Positions 34,837 to 45,900 of a DNA stretch of 64,000 nt are shown here, piece after piece. The stretch comes from Sarcocystis neurona (lineage: Eukaryota > Apicomplexa > Conoidasida > Eucoccidiorida > Sarcocystidae). Within the stretch, counting starts at the first letter, position 1. Every line of letters starts with the position of its first letter. Location of the stretch: the NCBI GenBank assembly GCA_000727475.1, contig KL647295.1, positions 2,068,476 to 2,132,475 on the forward strand, written 5' to 3'. The notes beneath the pieces were generated by a model that was given only the letters and a program-made list of their open reading frames with translations, was not told the DNA's origin and did not search any database. Made by a program: the position numbers and the translations under genes.

Positions 34837-34908
34837 TCCGTCGCCGGGACTTGAACCCGGGTCGCGCGGGTGAGAGCCGCGAATCCTAACCACCTAGACT
34901 ACGACGGA
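34837..34908 (-). tRNA. tRNA-Glu (CUC)
   Basis: A 72-base cloverleaf read on the minus strand. The acceptor stem TCCGTCG pairs with CGACGGA. The D arm follows as TCTAGGTGGTTAGGA. The anticodon stem-loop is CGCGG-CTCTCAC-CCGCG, with anticodon CTC. The T arm is CCGGGTTCAAGTCCCGG. No intron. Box A (TAGTCTAGGTGG) and box B (GGTTCAAGTCC) motifs are intact, so it should be transcribed by RNA polymerase III. Confidence 0.95.
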
Positions 34909-36407
34909 TGGGTTACAGCGCAAAACCACCAACGTGGTGCACGCGTCGTGCGCTACCTTTTCCGCTGGAGGCTTGGTTCTTCAGAGGCAACATGGAAGCC
35001 TCAGTCTACTTTGCTTGTAAATTGTGAAGCTTCACGCAGCACGGCGTGTACGTGGATAATGACAAGGTGATAAGGCCCTGCACTGGCTATTCAATGGCCA
35101 CGCGTAGGTGCGTACTTACGGTCACCAGCATTAAGGCGGATTGAAGTGAGGGGAAAAACGCCCATTTAGACACACATGGTCAACATGCGCACAATCTTAA
35201 CGAGAGGAAAATCACTTTATGGAGCTTTATTGGCTATTCTCCACAATGTCGAGCCTGTACATCAAGTGATCCAGAGGGAGGGATACTATGTCAGCAGCCT
35301 CGACGTCGAACATCCGCAGCTGTTACGTGTCAGGCGACCCTACCAGAGTCGCCCAAGTCGAGCCCCCCATTCGGGTAGTTCTACAGTCGTACTGTGGCAT
35401 ATGCGTAACCATGATACCACCAGTTTTTCCACCGGGAAAACGTTGGAAGGCCTCTTGCAGAGAAGAAACAACATGAAGACGCTTTGTATGTGCCGCGGCA
35501 TCCAGGAGAACGAGTTCCTTTTTTGCTACTGGTGTACTGCCGGACTCCTGCATGGGACTCTGGAACACGAAGCAAGCTGTGGCGGCACGAAGGACTACGT
35601 GACGCGTTAGACACCTGCTTCACGTTTGCGAGAGTATGTGCTGCGCATCGTGCAGGCCATCGTCTATTCGTGTCGAGAATGTGTAGTGAAGCGAACGGCA
35701 TTGCATCCCTGAAAAACGGGTTATAGAGGCTGAGAGAGGAGGTCGAAGATCGCCGGTTTTCCTTCGCACGAAACGTGCTTTCAGCGTACCAGCCCTTCAA
35801 GTCCGGCGCAACAGCCATGAACATCGAACGTCAGCTGATGTGCCGAAGCGGTGGTATACAAGGGGGCGGATCAGTAGCTTCTCAAGAAAAACAGGTCGTA
35901 AAGTTACACATGCCGTGCAAAAGATATTACAGACTACACGTGGTTCTGCGCCGCCGGACGCTGATGCATCAGTCTGTGGAAGTGTGCACGTTGGTTGCAA
36001 TTACTAGCACATCTTGAGCGTACTTGAGCGCAACGTGATACGATCAGTGAAACTTGATCTGTCGAATGGTGGCTGGAGTGCCCCGTGTTAAACGTCGGTT
36101 GGTGTGTGCATGAGAGGGAGCAATATTCGTAATTGATAAAGGTGCACTCTGTTCGGCGACGTAGTGCTGATTTAGCCGCCCCATCCCGTCGCCTCTAACA
36201 TGCGTGGCGAATGAACGGTGCGAAGTTAAACTACGCAAATCTGTTTGTCTTTGTATAGTAGTGCCCCGGAAAACCGACTTGGGCTTCAAGCGCCCCAGTG
36301 TTAACACGCTAGTCAGCGTGGCTGTGGTCGAGGCAACGAGATTCAGCGCTCCGGGGCTCGCTCCCACTAACTCACTTGAATTCATTTACGTCAAGAAGTG
36401 ATACGGT
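34909..36407. other. no assignable gene
   Basis: Two overlapping frames of about 145 codons on opposite strands (35176-35610 + and 35381-35824 -) are both of mixed composition, without recognisable motifs or clear splice pairs. Neither can be preferred. Confidence 0.35.
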
Positions 36408-39400
36408 TCATAGACGATGACCCGGTTCTGACGCGACTCGCTCTTTCTGCAAAGGCTGGACGCATTTCATTGAACGCTTCAATTTCAACGTCTCCCACTT
36501 AGATAACGGTGTAGATCGCCCACGCATAATTAGTGCCTCTGCCCGTAGGCATGCAATATCACACAAGTACACCAGTTCCGTCGTGACGCCTCGGCCACCA
36601 CCCGTGACATCCGCCGCGTTTAGCCGAACCTGCAAGCATTGTCACCTGCAGGCTACCGTTACAACATCATGCTCAAACGCGCTAATGAAAATGCCTTATA
36701 GACCTACCTCCAGGAGCCTTGCTTGGATGTCGCGGAGGCGACCTGCCAAACTGCACTGCAGCTCGTGGTTCTCCGACCCCAGCGGAGGTCCTGTATGCTG
36801 CTGGAGAGTGCACAAACCTGCCAGAGAGCTCCGTCGTGCGTCTTGGAACGCGCGCTCGGAATTTTCACCTTGAAGACAACAATGAAGGACATGATGAAGT
36901 ATGCGCAGCTCCTCCTTATCGAACTGGTAAACTGCGGACCAGAAGCGCGGCACCTCGCTCAATTGCACTAGGATATTGTGAAGGCAAGCCAAGCTAAGCC
37001 AACCCTTTGCCTCTGGCATGTGGGCAGCAGGGAGGAGGGGAGTGCTTCTGCGTTCGGAAGCTTTGCATGTAGAAGGAGATTTCGATCTACTACTTTGTCC
37101 CCCTGCGGGTGCTGTGCTTACGCGTGGCGTAGTCTGCGAGCTGCCAGACCTTGTAGATTCTTTATCATTGTTGGATGGTACTGTGTGTCGCAAGCCTTCG
37201 GCTATCACTTCAAGAATGTCCGCTAGAACGTCAGGTTCCATAGAGACAGTGAACACACGGGGGAAAAGCTGGTCCTGTGCCATGCTACCAAGCAGAGTGA
37301 GCTTGTTTCGAAGGCATGGCACGCACTGCAGTAAACGCTTCTCTGCAGGTGTTCTACTGTCGTGTTGTTGCGTCACAATGCACCCGCCTTTGTTTGTAGA
37401 ACATGCAACTGTGCCAAGCGTCTCTCGACATTCCGTCTCGACGTCGTGGTAGCACGCGGCGTACCACGCTTGCCGGAAAGACAAGTAGGTAGACGGAGGG
37501 AACAAACGTGGCACGCTAATCGTATGCGTGCGGTGGAAGTCCGCTGCAGTGAAAGCTCCGTCAAATACATCCATTGCTGCAGTGGCCTGGGGCACGGACG
37601 CAATGGCGCTTGCACTAGATATGGCGACACAGCTGGGGTGGCCTTCAAACGAGTCGCTAGGTTGATCTCTGACACTACGATTGTAATCTACTGCCTCTCC
37701 TTCCGCCTCAGTACAGGAACTGAGTGTGTTTTTCGGACACAACTGCTCGTCGTTACCCTCCGTAGACGTAACATACCACTTTTTTGTGTGTTCCCTCGCT
37801 TGATTTTCCGCATGCAACTCAAACATTGCAGGACGTTCTTCGCCATGAGTCAGTTCACGTCTATGTGCAGCACAACCTGCTTGTTTCTCACTCTCCGGTA
37901 GCCGTCTCACGGCGACTTGATATTGGACCTCCCTCTTGTTTGAATAAAAGCTGTCTCCGAGGGCGTGTACGTGCAACTGCCGGGCTGTGTTGGTGCCAAG
38001 TGTTGAAGCCGTCGTGTCGTTGTGCCGAGCTGCTTCTCCTGCTGTTGAATCCACACCTCCGGAGCCACTCCCCGTTGGCCATCCGAAGAAATCTTCTTTC
38101 GTCTTGCTTGTCGTAGAGCTTGCGGAAGAATTCCCCTCCTTTCCGCTCACCGGTGTGATCTGAGGAAAACGCCCATTCACTTGGATTCCGCTTTCGAGTT
38201 CCCGTAACCGCTTCTGATTCAGTTGCCACACTTGCTGCTGTCGTTGGCGTCGCAGTGCAAGGACTTCCTTCTGGCGGAGTGCCAAAGTCTCCGAGAGCTC
38301 AGCAGACACGGCACTCTTCAAGGCAAAACAAGGACTTTGGATTGAAGCGGGTCGAATGTGCTGTCCTTTTCCCGCTTGATCCTGTTTCCCCATAACTCCA
38401 GAATCAGGGCCTTCCGTTGCCTTCTTGTCCGTGCAGTGTTTTCTGGGCGTTGCAACTGCAGCGGAGCGAGAGCAGGGGGTCCCGCCAGAGTCCTGGTTGC
38501 GTCGCAGGCCAGTCGTTTCTGCAGCGCGTTGAGCTTCAGAGACAGGTAGTTCCTGCGACAAGGTGGCGCACGAGAAGGTTTCCTGCACCTGCCCCCTGTA
38601 AAACTCATTGTGGATGTTCGCCCGAACAGAAGCAGCTGCGGCAGTTTCTGTCTTGTCGCAAGTGATGGCGATCGTGGTGCTCAGGAAATTGAAATCACCC
38701 ATACTTAGAGCAGCAATGCTTGCGGCAAGAAGATCTCCCGTCGTCGCGCTTTGCCTATCCTTTGGGTCCCGCTCTGAGCCTTCATGCGTAGGCTTGGGCG
38801 ATTCTTCACTGCTTAGCCGGGCAAGCAGGTCCCGCAGGTGCCGTGCAGCTTGAAGGTAATTGCCCTCATTTTTGTGACACGCCGCTCGCAATAGATGAAC
38901 GAAAGGGCTCTCTGGCCAGTCAAGTTGAGCAGAAGCTACGCATTCGGTTACCCGATTCGACCGCGCCAGACACAACTGAGAGAAGCCAAGATTGGTATGA
39001 AAAATTGACCGCAGTTTCCTCCACTGAGAAAGAAGTAGAGGGCACGCTTGTACACTAGGAGTGATCGAAAGAGCCCTGGAGAGGCTATGGTCCTCGAGAC
39101 ATGATATACATGCTTCGAAGCCTTTTATAGCTGAGCGACACCTAGAGAAACTGTAGTCAAACAAACCCTCTTGATTCCTTGCAAGAGCTTTCGAAAGCTG
39201 CGTCCGCAGACTTCGTAGAACCCCATCGACATCCTCAACGCCTGCGTGATTCCGGAGAATGGACGAAGTCGACGAATCGGTCGCAACTGTGTCGACTGCT
39301 TCCGCATCCTTGGTTTCTCGAGCTTTCACCACGGCCCGCATCGTTCCTTTACCCCGTCTCTGCGTGTATGAGCACAACAGTGTCAAAGGAGGTGAAGATG

Positions 39401-39965
39401 CACAGCGGCAGTTAGTAAGTACTGTGCAACAGCATGAAAGGTGCAGCACGTGTGAAGCCTCACGTTATCTTCATACCCGAGCTGCGTAGCGGGAGGTTTT
39501 GGCACTCATCTTTACTTCGCTTGGAGGAGCCGTTTTAAACTCATTTTGCCGAATAGTTGTGTGCATGTTCGGATCTTCATTGTCAAGCTTGGCCAGCTCT
39601 TCGTCGACGTTGAAGCGGTCCCAAGCCGCGTAATACGATGCAATACTGTTTCGGTCTCGGGCCAGGTCGTGTTTGTTTTTACGCGCGGAGAGTACCGTAG
39701 CGTCACCTCTTACAACGGTGCATGTGTTTCGGGGTTGGCCCTCACGCTGGTCTTCCTGTAAACTGCCGGAGGGCACCGTCGAACAGTCCGATGAATGCGC
39801 GCCGAGTGGCGAAGTCCTGGTGGAAGATTCTACGCGTTTTCCTGCCCTTCCTCCAGGTGCCTCATTTTCTTTGATGGCGGACCTCCACTTCTGCAAATCC
39901 CTGAAATAATCCTGCACAGTCTCCGCGTTGTGACGGATCTGCGCCTGCACATTCAAGCTTGCCAT
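36408..39965 (-). CDS. RPAP3: RPAP3-type R2TP co-chaperone subunit
   Basis: Exon 1 is 39477-39965 and exon 2 is 36708-39359; both junctions are phase 0. A third exon 36408-36629 follows a strong donor (GAG/GTAGGT) and stays open for 73 codons; without it the frame would stop two codons on, at 36696. Exon 1 has the RPAP3 N-terminus: QIRHNAETVQDYFRDLQKW, then SYYAAWDRFNVDEELAKLD. Early exon 2 is helical and TPR-like (YSFSRCRSAIKGFEACISCL). A long low-complexity region follows. Then comes the RPAP3_C domain: STYLSFRQAWYAACYH, LFPRVFTVSMEPDVLADIL and LSEVPRFWSAVYQF. RPAP3 bridges HSP90/HSP70 (by TPRs) to RUVBL1/2 and PIH1 proteins in assembling RNA polymerase II, snoRNPs and axonemal dyneins. At about 1120 residues it is longer than the human protein, and its TPR part is short and atypical. 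Confidence 0.82.
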
Positions 39966-41812
39966 CTTGTCTCACTTGCAACTGCCACGTATGGTACTCG
40001 CACGAGCGTGCACCTCTCCTTTATTTGCACCGCTAGACATGTCCCAGTGCTCCAGTAAAGCGAGAGGTGCTGCGGTGATTCATACCACAACCGGTAACTG
40101 ACACCTCAAGGTATATTCGACTGTCTTTAGTGCACAACAAGGAACAACCGTGGAGCGCATGGTGGAATTCAATGCACCCAGTCTAACTGTGCGGTCAAAT
40201 TTTCGCTTCGCTGTACGACAGCGAAATCTCATGCCACCGGTGTCCCGGATGAGCAGAAAACATGAACATTATGTCCGAGCACTGAGAAAGAAAAAATAAC
40301 GTTGATGTATTCGACCTGGACACAGAGAGATAGCAGAGCTGTAACTAGTGCTCTTGTTGGAGCAAAGGGCTGCAGGTATTCCCCTGGAGATTCAAGAACT
40401 CTGGCGCCTAAACTGTGGCGCCGCCGCATTAAAGAAACGTCACTCGTGGAAAAGACCTTAACTGCAAGATAGGGTATCACCGCTGTCGTTAGCTGTGACA
40501 CCCCTCAGTCCGAAAATGGAGCGCACCGACATATAATGCGCAGTGAGTGGTACTTTTCGATGTAGGCCGCCATTCTATCTAGACGGACAACTGCGTCTGT
40601 GAATCTGAGGATGTGCAGCAGGCAACCTTCACTTTTGCAAGCCTGCTACGCTTAGATTACATAATATCCTCTCTCAGCATGATGCATTTCAAGGCGTCCA
40701 GGTACCAGGCTACGCACTCGAAGCTCCTGAGCATACATACGCGAGGGGGGCCGGCAGTGAAATTTTCTTGCACTTGTGTAGCCCACCGGCTCTGTCACTA
40801 AGCTTGAAGCCGCCACCGACACTGTCGAACTGTAAGCCATGTGTTTGGAGGCACACAGGCAAAGGTGTATCCTGACCAACTGCACGCAACCCCGCAGGGC
40901 CTCTGTAAATTGCTGCAGAAGAAGCTGCCACCACACGTGATCGGCCGGAGCGCAGACACAAGTCCCTTGGTGGCGGCTCAGAGCATCCCTTTGACGACAG
41001 TCGAACAAGTACCGTTGCTGTTTTGTGCAGGGTCAACTTCTTCCCTCGGTGTCTTTAAGAAGTACTTTGTCTAGTACATAGGCAGCCTCTCGAGGTGAGA
41101 ACAGCCCGTGTCTCCATACTCACGCGGTGGGTGCTCTGCGCCAAATAAAAAGCTTCATGGCAGATGTTCCTTGGTCATGTAGGAATACTTGTCTGGTTAG
41201 CAGAAACAACTCCGCTGGGAAATAAACAGTTCCCGCCGTGAGCCTGAGACGACGTCGGACGCGCACGCATGTTGAAAAGGCCAAGCTCTGCACTGCCACA
41301 GCACATTGATTACCAAGCTCTTTACGCTACTGAAATGGAAATATTAGTGGGAAAGCAAGTCGTTACAGACATGCGCTCATTTACGCGCACTCACGCAGGT
41401 ATGTGCATTTGCCGTGTGTGCGCGGCGAGGTGAGAGTTCTCTTGAACGTTGCATGTCGTAAAGGTGCAGAGAAATTCTAGGTCCCCGCTCAAGGAGGTGT
41501 CAGACAAAGCCAGGCCAGCTTTCGTTTTTGAAGGTACCTTCGTACCGAAGACCGGTTACAGGGCTGCTTAGTATTTTCATGTGTTCCGCCCGTAGTTGTG
41601 CTGGTGTCTTCTGTCAAAATTGGTGGATCTAGAGCGACCACACGAAGATTGATGGTGAACAGAGCTACAGTTTGCCTTCAGGCTACTGTGCGTACGCGAG
41701 TGGAAAATCGAGCCTCCTGGACCACTCTTACCTATGACGGACAACTCATTAAGTTCAGCAGGGTCAATATTCCATTGTGCATACGTTTGTGCTTTGTTTT
41801 TACAGTTGCACC
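39966..41812. other. intergenic, no gene seen
   Basis: Presumably holds the RPAP3 promoter at its left end. Frames of 80-118 codons at 40652-41074 occur on both strands with no recognisable content. Confidence 0.4.
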
Positions 41813-42343
41813 ATGGAGGCTGCCATTTCAACATCTCAAGGAAATTTCAGAACTGCAGTGCGCCGCAGTGCTCCTGAGAAACTCGGAGCGCAGAGGCGCT
41901 TTTCGGCGGACCAGTTCGCCATTTGAAGCCTGAAGGATGCACCCGGAAAGGAAAAACAGCGCTTTGCAGCTCCACGTTTTCGTGCGACATTACGACGGCG
42001 TGTGCAAGTTGATACCATGGTAAGAAGCGCAGCCACTGTCCGCCGGCTCAACGGACAGCTTGTCACGGAAGTTCGTGTCGATGCGCAAATTGTATTTCCG
42101 TCGACTCGGAACCTTGAGAATGGGTTCCCACACTTGTTGGCATTTTGCCTTTCGCTAGAGTTGCCGCCCGCTACAACTTCTCCTTTAGTCAATAGGTGGA
42201 AAAGCTACATCACCAACCACGACAGGTACTCAGCGGTGTCCAAGCTTCCTTTCAAGCGCAGAAGCGATAATGCGGCTGGTCTTTCCTCATATAATCGATA
42301 TGATGCGGCAATAGGGCCACCTTTTGTGCCGTGGATACCTTAA
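41813..42343 (+). CDS. possible small gene with an in-frame TGA (unrecognised)
   Basis: ATG at 41813 opens 37 codons (MEAAISTSQGNFRTAVRRS...) that stop at TGA 41924-41926; the same frame then stays open for another 138 codons to TAA 42341-42343. The second part has a good ATG at 42014 giving 109 residues (MVRSAATVRRLNGQLVTEV, later NRWKSYITNHDRY, ending PPFVPWIP). The conservative reading is a 109-residue gene starting at 42014. An overlapping minus-strand frame (41836-42192) is less convincing. Confidence 0.33.
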
Positions 42344-42992
42344 ATTCAAATCCTCAATTTGCACAGATGCGAATGACCCCGCAATTAATCATGCACGGTA
42401 CGACAGGAAATTTGCCTGCCAAACAGTTCCATTTTCGACACAAAGCAGACGCACGGACTGTGTTGAGGGCTTCTACGGTCGTATGAGGAGAACTGAGAAC
42501 AGAGGACTTGGTTTCATTGAGGCTGATAGAATGCAGACCATCCGGTTAAGGCTAAGCTCCATAAGGTAATTCGTGCATCAACTTTGTATCGCGACTAATT
42601 CTAATGTGTGTAAGCTCAACGTCCAAGCCATCGTCCGTTCGCACTCCTGTTACGTCCCGTAGTCACATATTCTGCCGGGATTTCTCTCCATCCGTGGCGT
42701 GCTTCCGACGAGCTACAGGTCGACAGTGTTCGGTCGTTCCGTCGGTCCCCTGCACGAGTAATATTTCCCGCATGTAGCTGTAAGTCTGCTCGCGTCCCCT
42801 ACAAAGCACTGTCAACAAGTCCTTTTTGACTTGTCCCAGTGGCCAGTGGTAAGCCTCGGCGGCTCGATCTACTATAGCGTCCCCGAAATTCTATTCTGTA
42901 TGCAGATCTCTGGTAATGCTGCTCCGTTTGCGCACCTCCGAGCGCTGTCCGCATGAAATTCCTTTCTCGCTCAATGAGCCCTAGTCGACGAG

Positions 42993-45900
42993 ATGCTCGA
43001 AGGAATCCCGGTGCCACGGCGTCTTTGCGTCTCCTCACGTTCGACGAAATGTGTTGAGGGCACTCACTCAACGGCTTTTCTTTGTCAGTCCTGTTCGTTG
43101 GCTCCGTCAGGCTCTGCCACCCAGAAGAGTTACAACTTCCGGCGGCGTGCGGTATGGTTCACAGTGAGTTCCCTAACGGAATGTTTCCGCGCACGAGAGT
43201 GACCGACTTCTGGCGCATCAACCAAAGCTGGAGGAGCACAGCCTAGCAGTACTCCTCCAGCTTTGACTGTCTTCTTAATTGTGTGCGATCGCCAGACGAC
43301 CTTCTTCGCGCATTTCTACAGTCTCATTGTGCAACCTGTTCTAGTGCTTAGCAACCATGAAGGGGATAAATCACGATATAATGGTTATCCCGTCGCAGCG
43401 CTCCGTGAGCCTGTACTGGGTAGAAAAGTGGTTGCTGATCATTGATGTGGTCCAGATTTGGTGCTTATTATGGATCATCGTCGCACCACAGCTTCCTCAA
43501 AACTGGAACTCTCTTACGTATCCGGTCCTGGCTTGCAACTTGGACATCTTTCATCTTTACTTCTTGCATCTCGATGCCTCCAACGCGCTAAAAACCTCGG
43601 AGCTAGGCACGAAAATGGTGCCCCGTATCCTTCTTGCAGCAATCCCGGTGGGCCTCGCAGTCCTTGGTGGGTTGTTGCTAACTGTCGGAGGCCGCTGGCT
43701 GAATCTTGCGTACTCAAGAACCAGCGCCGCGGAGGCCTCAGAAACCGCGAAAGACAGGCTAGACAACTGCCGCCGATCCACAGCGCGTGTCTCTCTCAGT
43801 CGGGTCTTTGCCACAGATGTGGAGGAAAAGGGCAATGAACAGTCGGCACTGAAAATGCTCCTGCAAGATACGTTGGACCGCATGTCCATACTTGCTGTGC
43901 AGTCCCGCCTCATCTTAATTGTATGGCTCTTCACGCCTATTTGTAACGCCGTTTTCCCTGTGGTGTTCTGCGAAGATCAGGCGGAGATCTGCTCCGAAAC
44001 ACCACTCTTTTTTTCTCGTGTGGTGCTCGGTTTGCTGACAGTGCCTATGGCATTGTTTGCGATTCACTACGTAGGGCGCCACGTCAGGCAGCATATCGTG
44101 GCGCAGACAGACAAGCATCACGAAGAATATGTGCAACAGAAGGAGATTGAGTACATGCTGCACGTTAATGACAGCTGGCAGATCCAGATGCTGTGGATGT
44201 TCACTTCTTTCAAGCGGGAGTGTCGCCGCGTGTATCACCGACAGAGTCTGATGATCGTAAAATTTACCTTGTGTCTTCTCATATCAATTTTCGGGACGGA
44301 TCTCTTCCGCAAGCAGTACGGGCTCGCCTGGATATTCCGCCTTGCGTTTCCCAATGGATTTCGGTCCTCTAAGAATTCAGGCACCGAAGGAGATGTCGCT
44401 CTTGGAGGCAGCGGGCAGAATCTGAGCCCGCTGGATCAGCTTCTGGACAACCCACTTGGAATTCAGATGCGGACCATTCTGGGTTGCATCACAGTATTTG
44501 TATTCGCTGCGTATTCGTTCGTCCGGCTTCCCTTTCGACAGCGTTCTTCAAATGTACTGTACGTGATTTCTTGGACTCTGCTTGTTTGCGTCAGCAGCGT
44601 CGCGTTCGCCCTGGCGTGCACTGTCTCCCCTATCGGAGTTCTTCTACCAGCCAACCTCGTTCCCCTTTTGAAAACTTTTCACTTGCTGACTATTGCCGGA
44701 TTCCTAGTTGTGTACTGCGTGGGTCTTATTCGTACACTTCTTCCAAACTCGGCCAGCGCGCTTGTGACAGCGCGCGTGAACAATCTGGAGGAGCTGACAG
44801 AGGGGCAGAAAGATGAAGATCTCAGACAGGTGATCACAACTCAAATTTCCCTCTGTATTCTTTTCTGATGCAGCAGTCGCTGTCGTGTCGTTTAGCTGGA
44901 TTATAAATGTGCAACCCAAGTGGGCTCTGCGCCCTGACGTATACTCGAAATTGCAGTCGATTCAAGTGATACAGTCCGCTCGTGCCGGATTACAGCTCTG
45001 CAAACGCCAACGTGTGTTGCGCCACCAAGTGTAGTTGTGAGTGCATTCCTGTGCAGTCCAAATGACACAGAGTTGCTCCGCGTGCAGAGGAAAAAGGCCG
45101 CGCGCAGCCGACCACTTCGGCTTGACCGCTTTTGCGCAGCTCAGGTCGTCTTTTCGTTCACAACTGCTGATTGTGTAGACCACCTTACAACCTCGTTCTG
45201 CGCTGCAGAGACAAAAAGACATGCAAAGAGTAAAACGACGTCTACTGCTCCGCCATGGCGCTCGCATGATTCACAACGCGTGGTTCAAAGTGGCTACAAA
45301 CACAAGGCTGGTACGCAATTCCATGAGTGCCATATGGAGCCGTGGAAGTAGCTGCGCCCTGGATGAGGATGGCGCCCTGTACCCCTCCTTCCTAGATAGC
45401 CCTTGGCCCATCTCTTTTTACGAAGGGCGTTACTTTATCGTCAGTTATCCCCAGGTCTTGCGGGCGCTAAAAAGGGCGCGCAACGTCATAGACAGGTACG
45501 CAGCGAACTTTCGTTACTTACGTGGAGACCCACCTGTCGAGCTGATCTCCCCGGTCGTCTCGAATCCCCGAATCAGCTGCGTCTGCGTTACTGAAGTCCA
45601 ACGTGCTGTGGTGGCAGTGATGGACCGAATCGACCCCTCCTTCCCTAACGTGCATGAACCCGTGCTGCGGAAGACCTTAGAATGATGTTCCAGGTACCAT
45701 CACATTCTCCTTCATGTGTGGTTTTCTCAATAAGGCATTAGAGCTTCGCTGAATTGCAAAACGGGCCCTCTTGGCCGCTACCTAAAGATATACACTCAGG
45801 CGTGGAATGGAAGGCTTGCCTCGCCAGGGTGCAGTAAATTAGTTAACTGGAAGAGCCGCTGTGCAGTCCTAGTACAGGAATTATTGCATTGTGGTTGATG

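Noticed and set aside
34597..34893. 98-codon minus-strand frame at the tRNA
   Set aside because: It runs through most of the tRNA-Glu gene; the frame is fortuitous.
42993..43202. Stand-alone Cys-containing small protein
   Set aside because: The donor ACA/GTGAGT at 43163 is phase 0 and matches the acceptor at 43398 of the membrane-protein exon; better explained as an exon of that gene.
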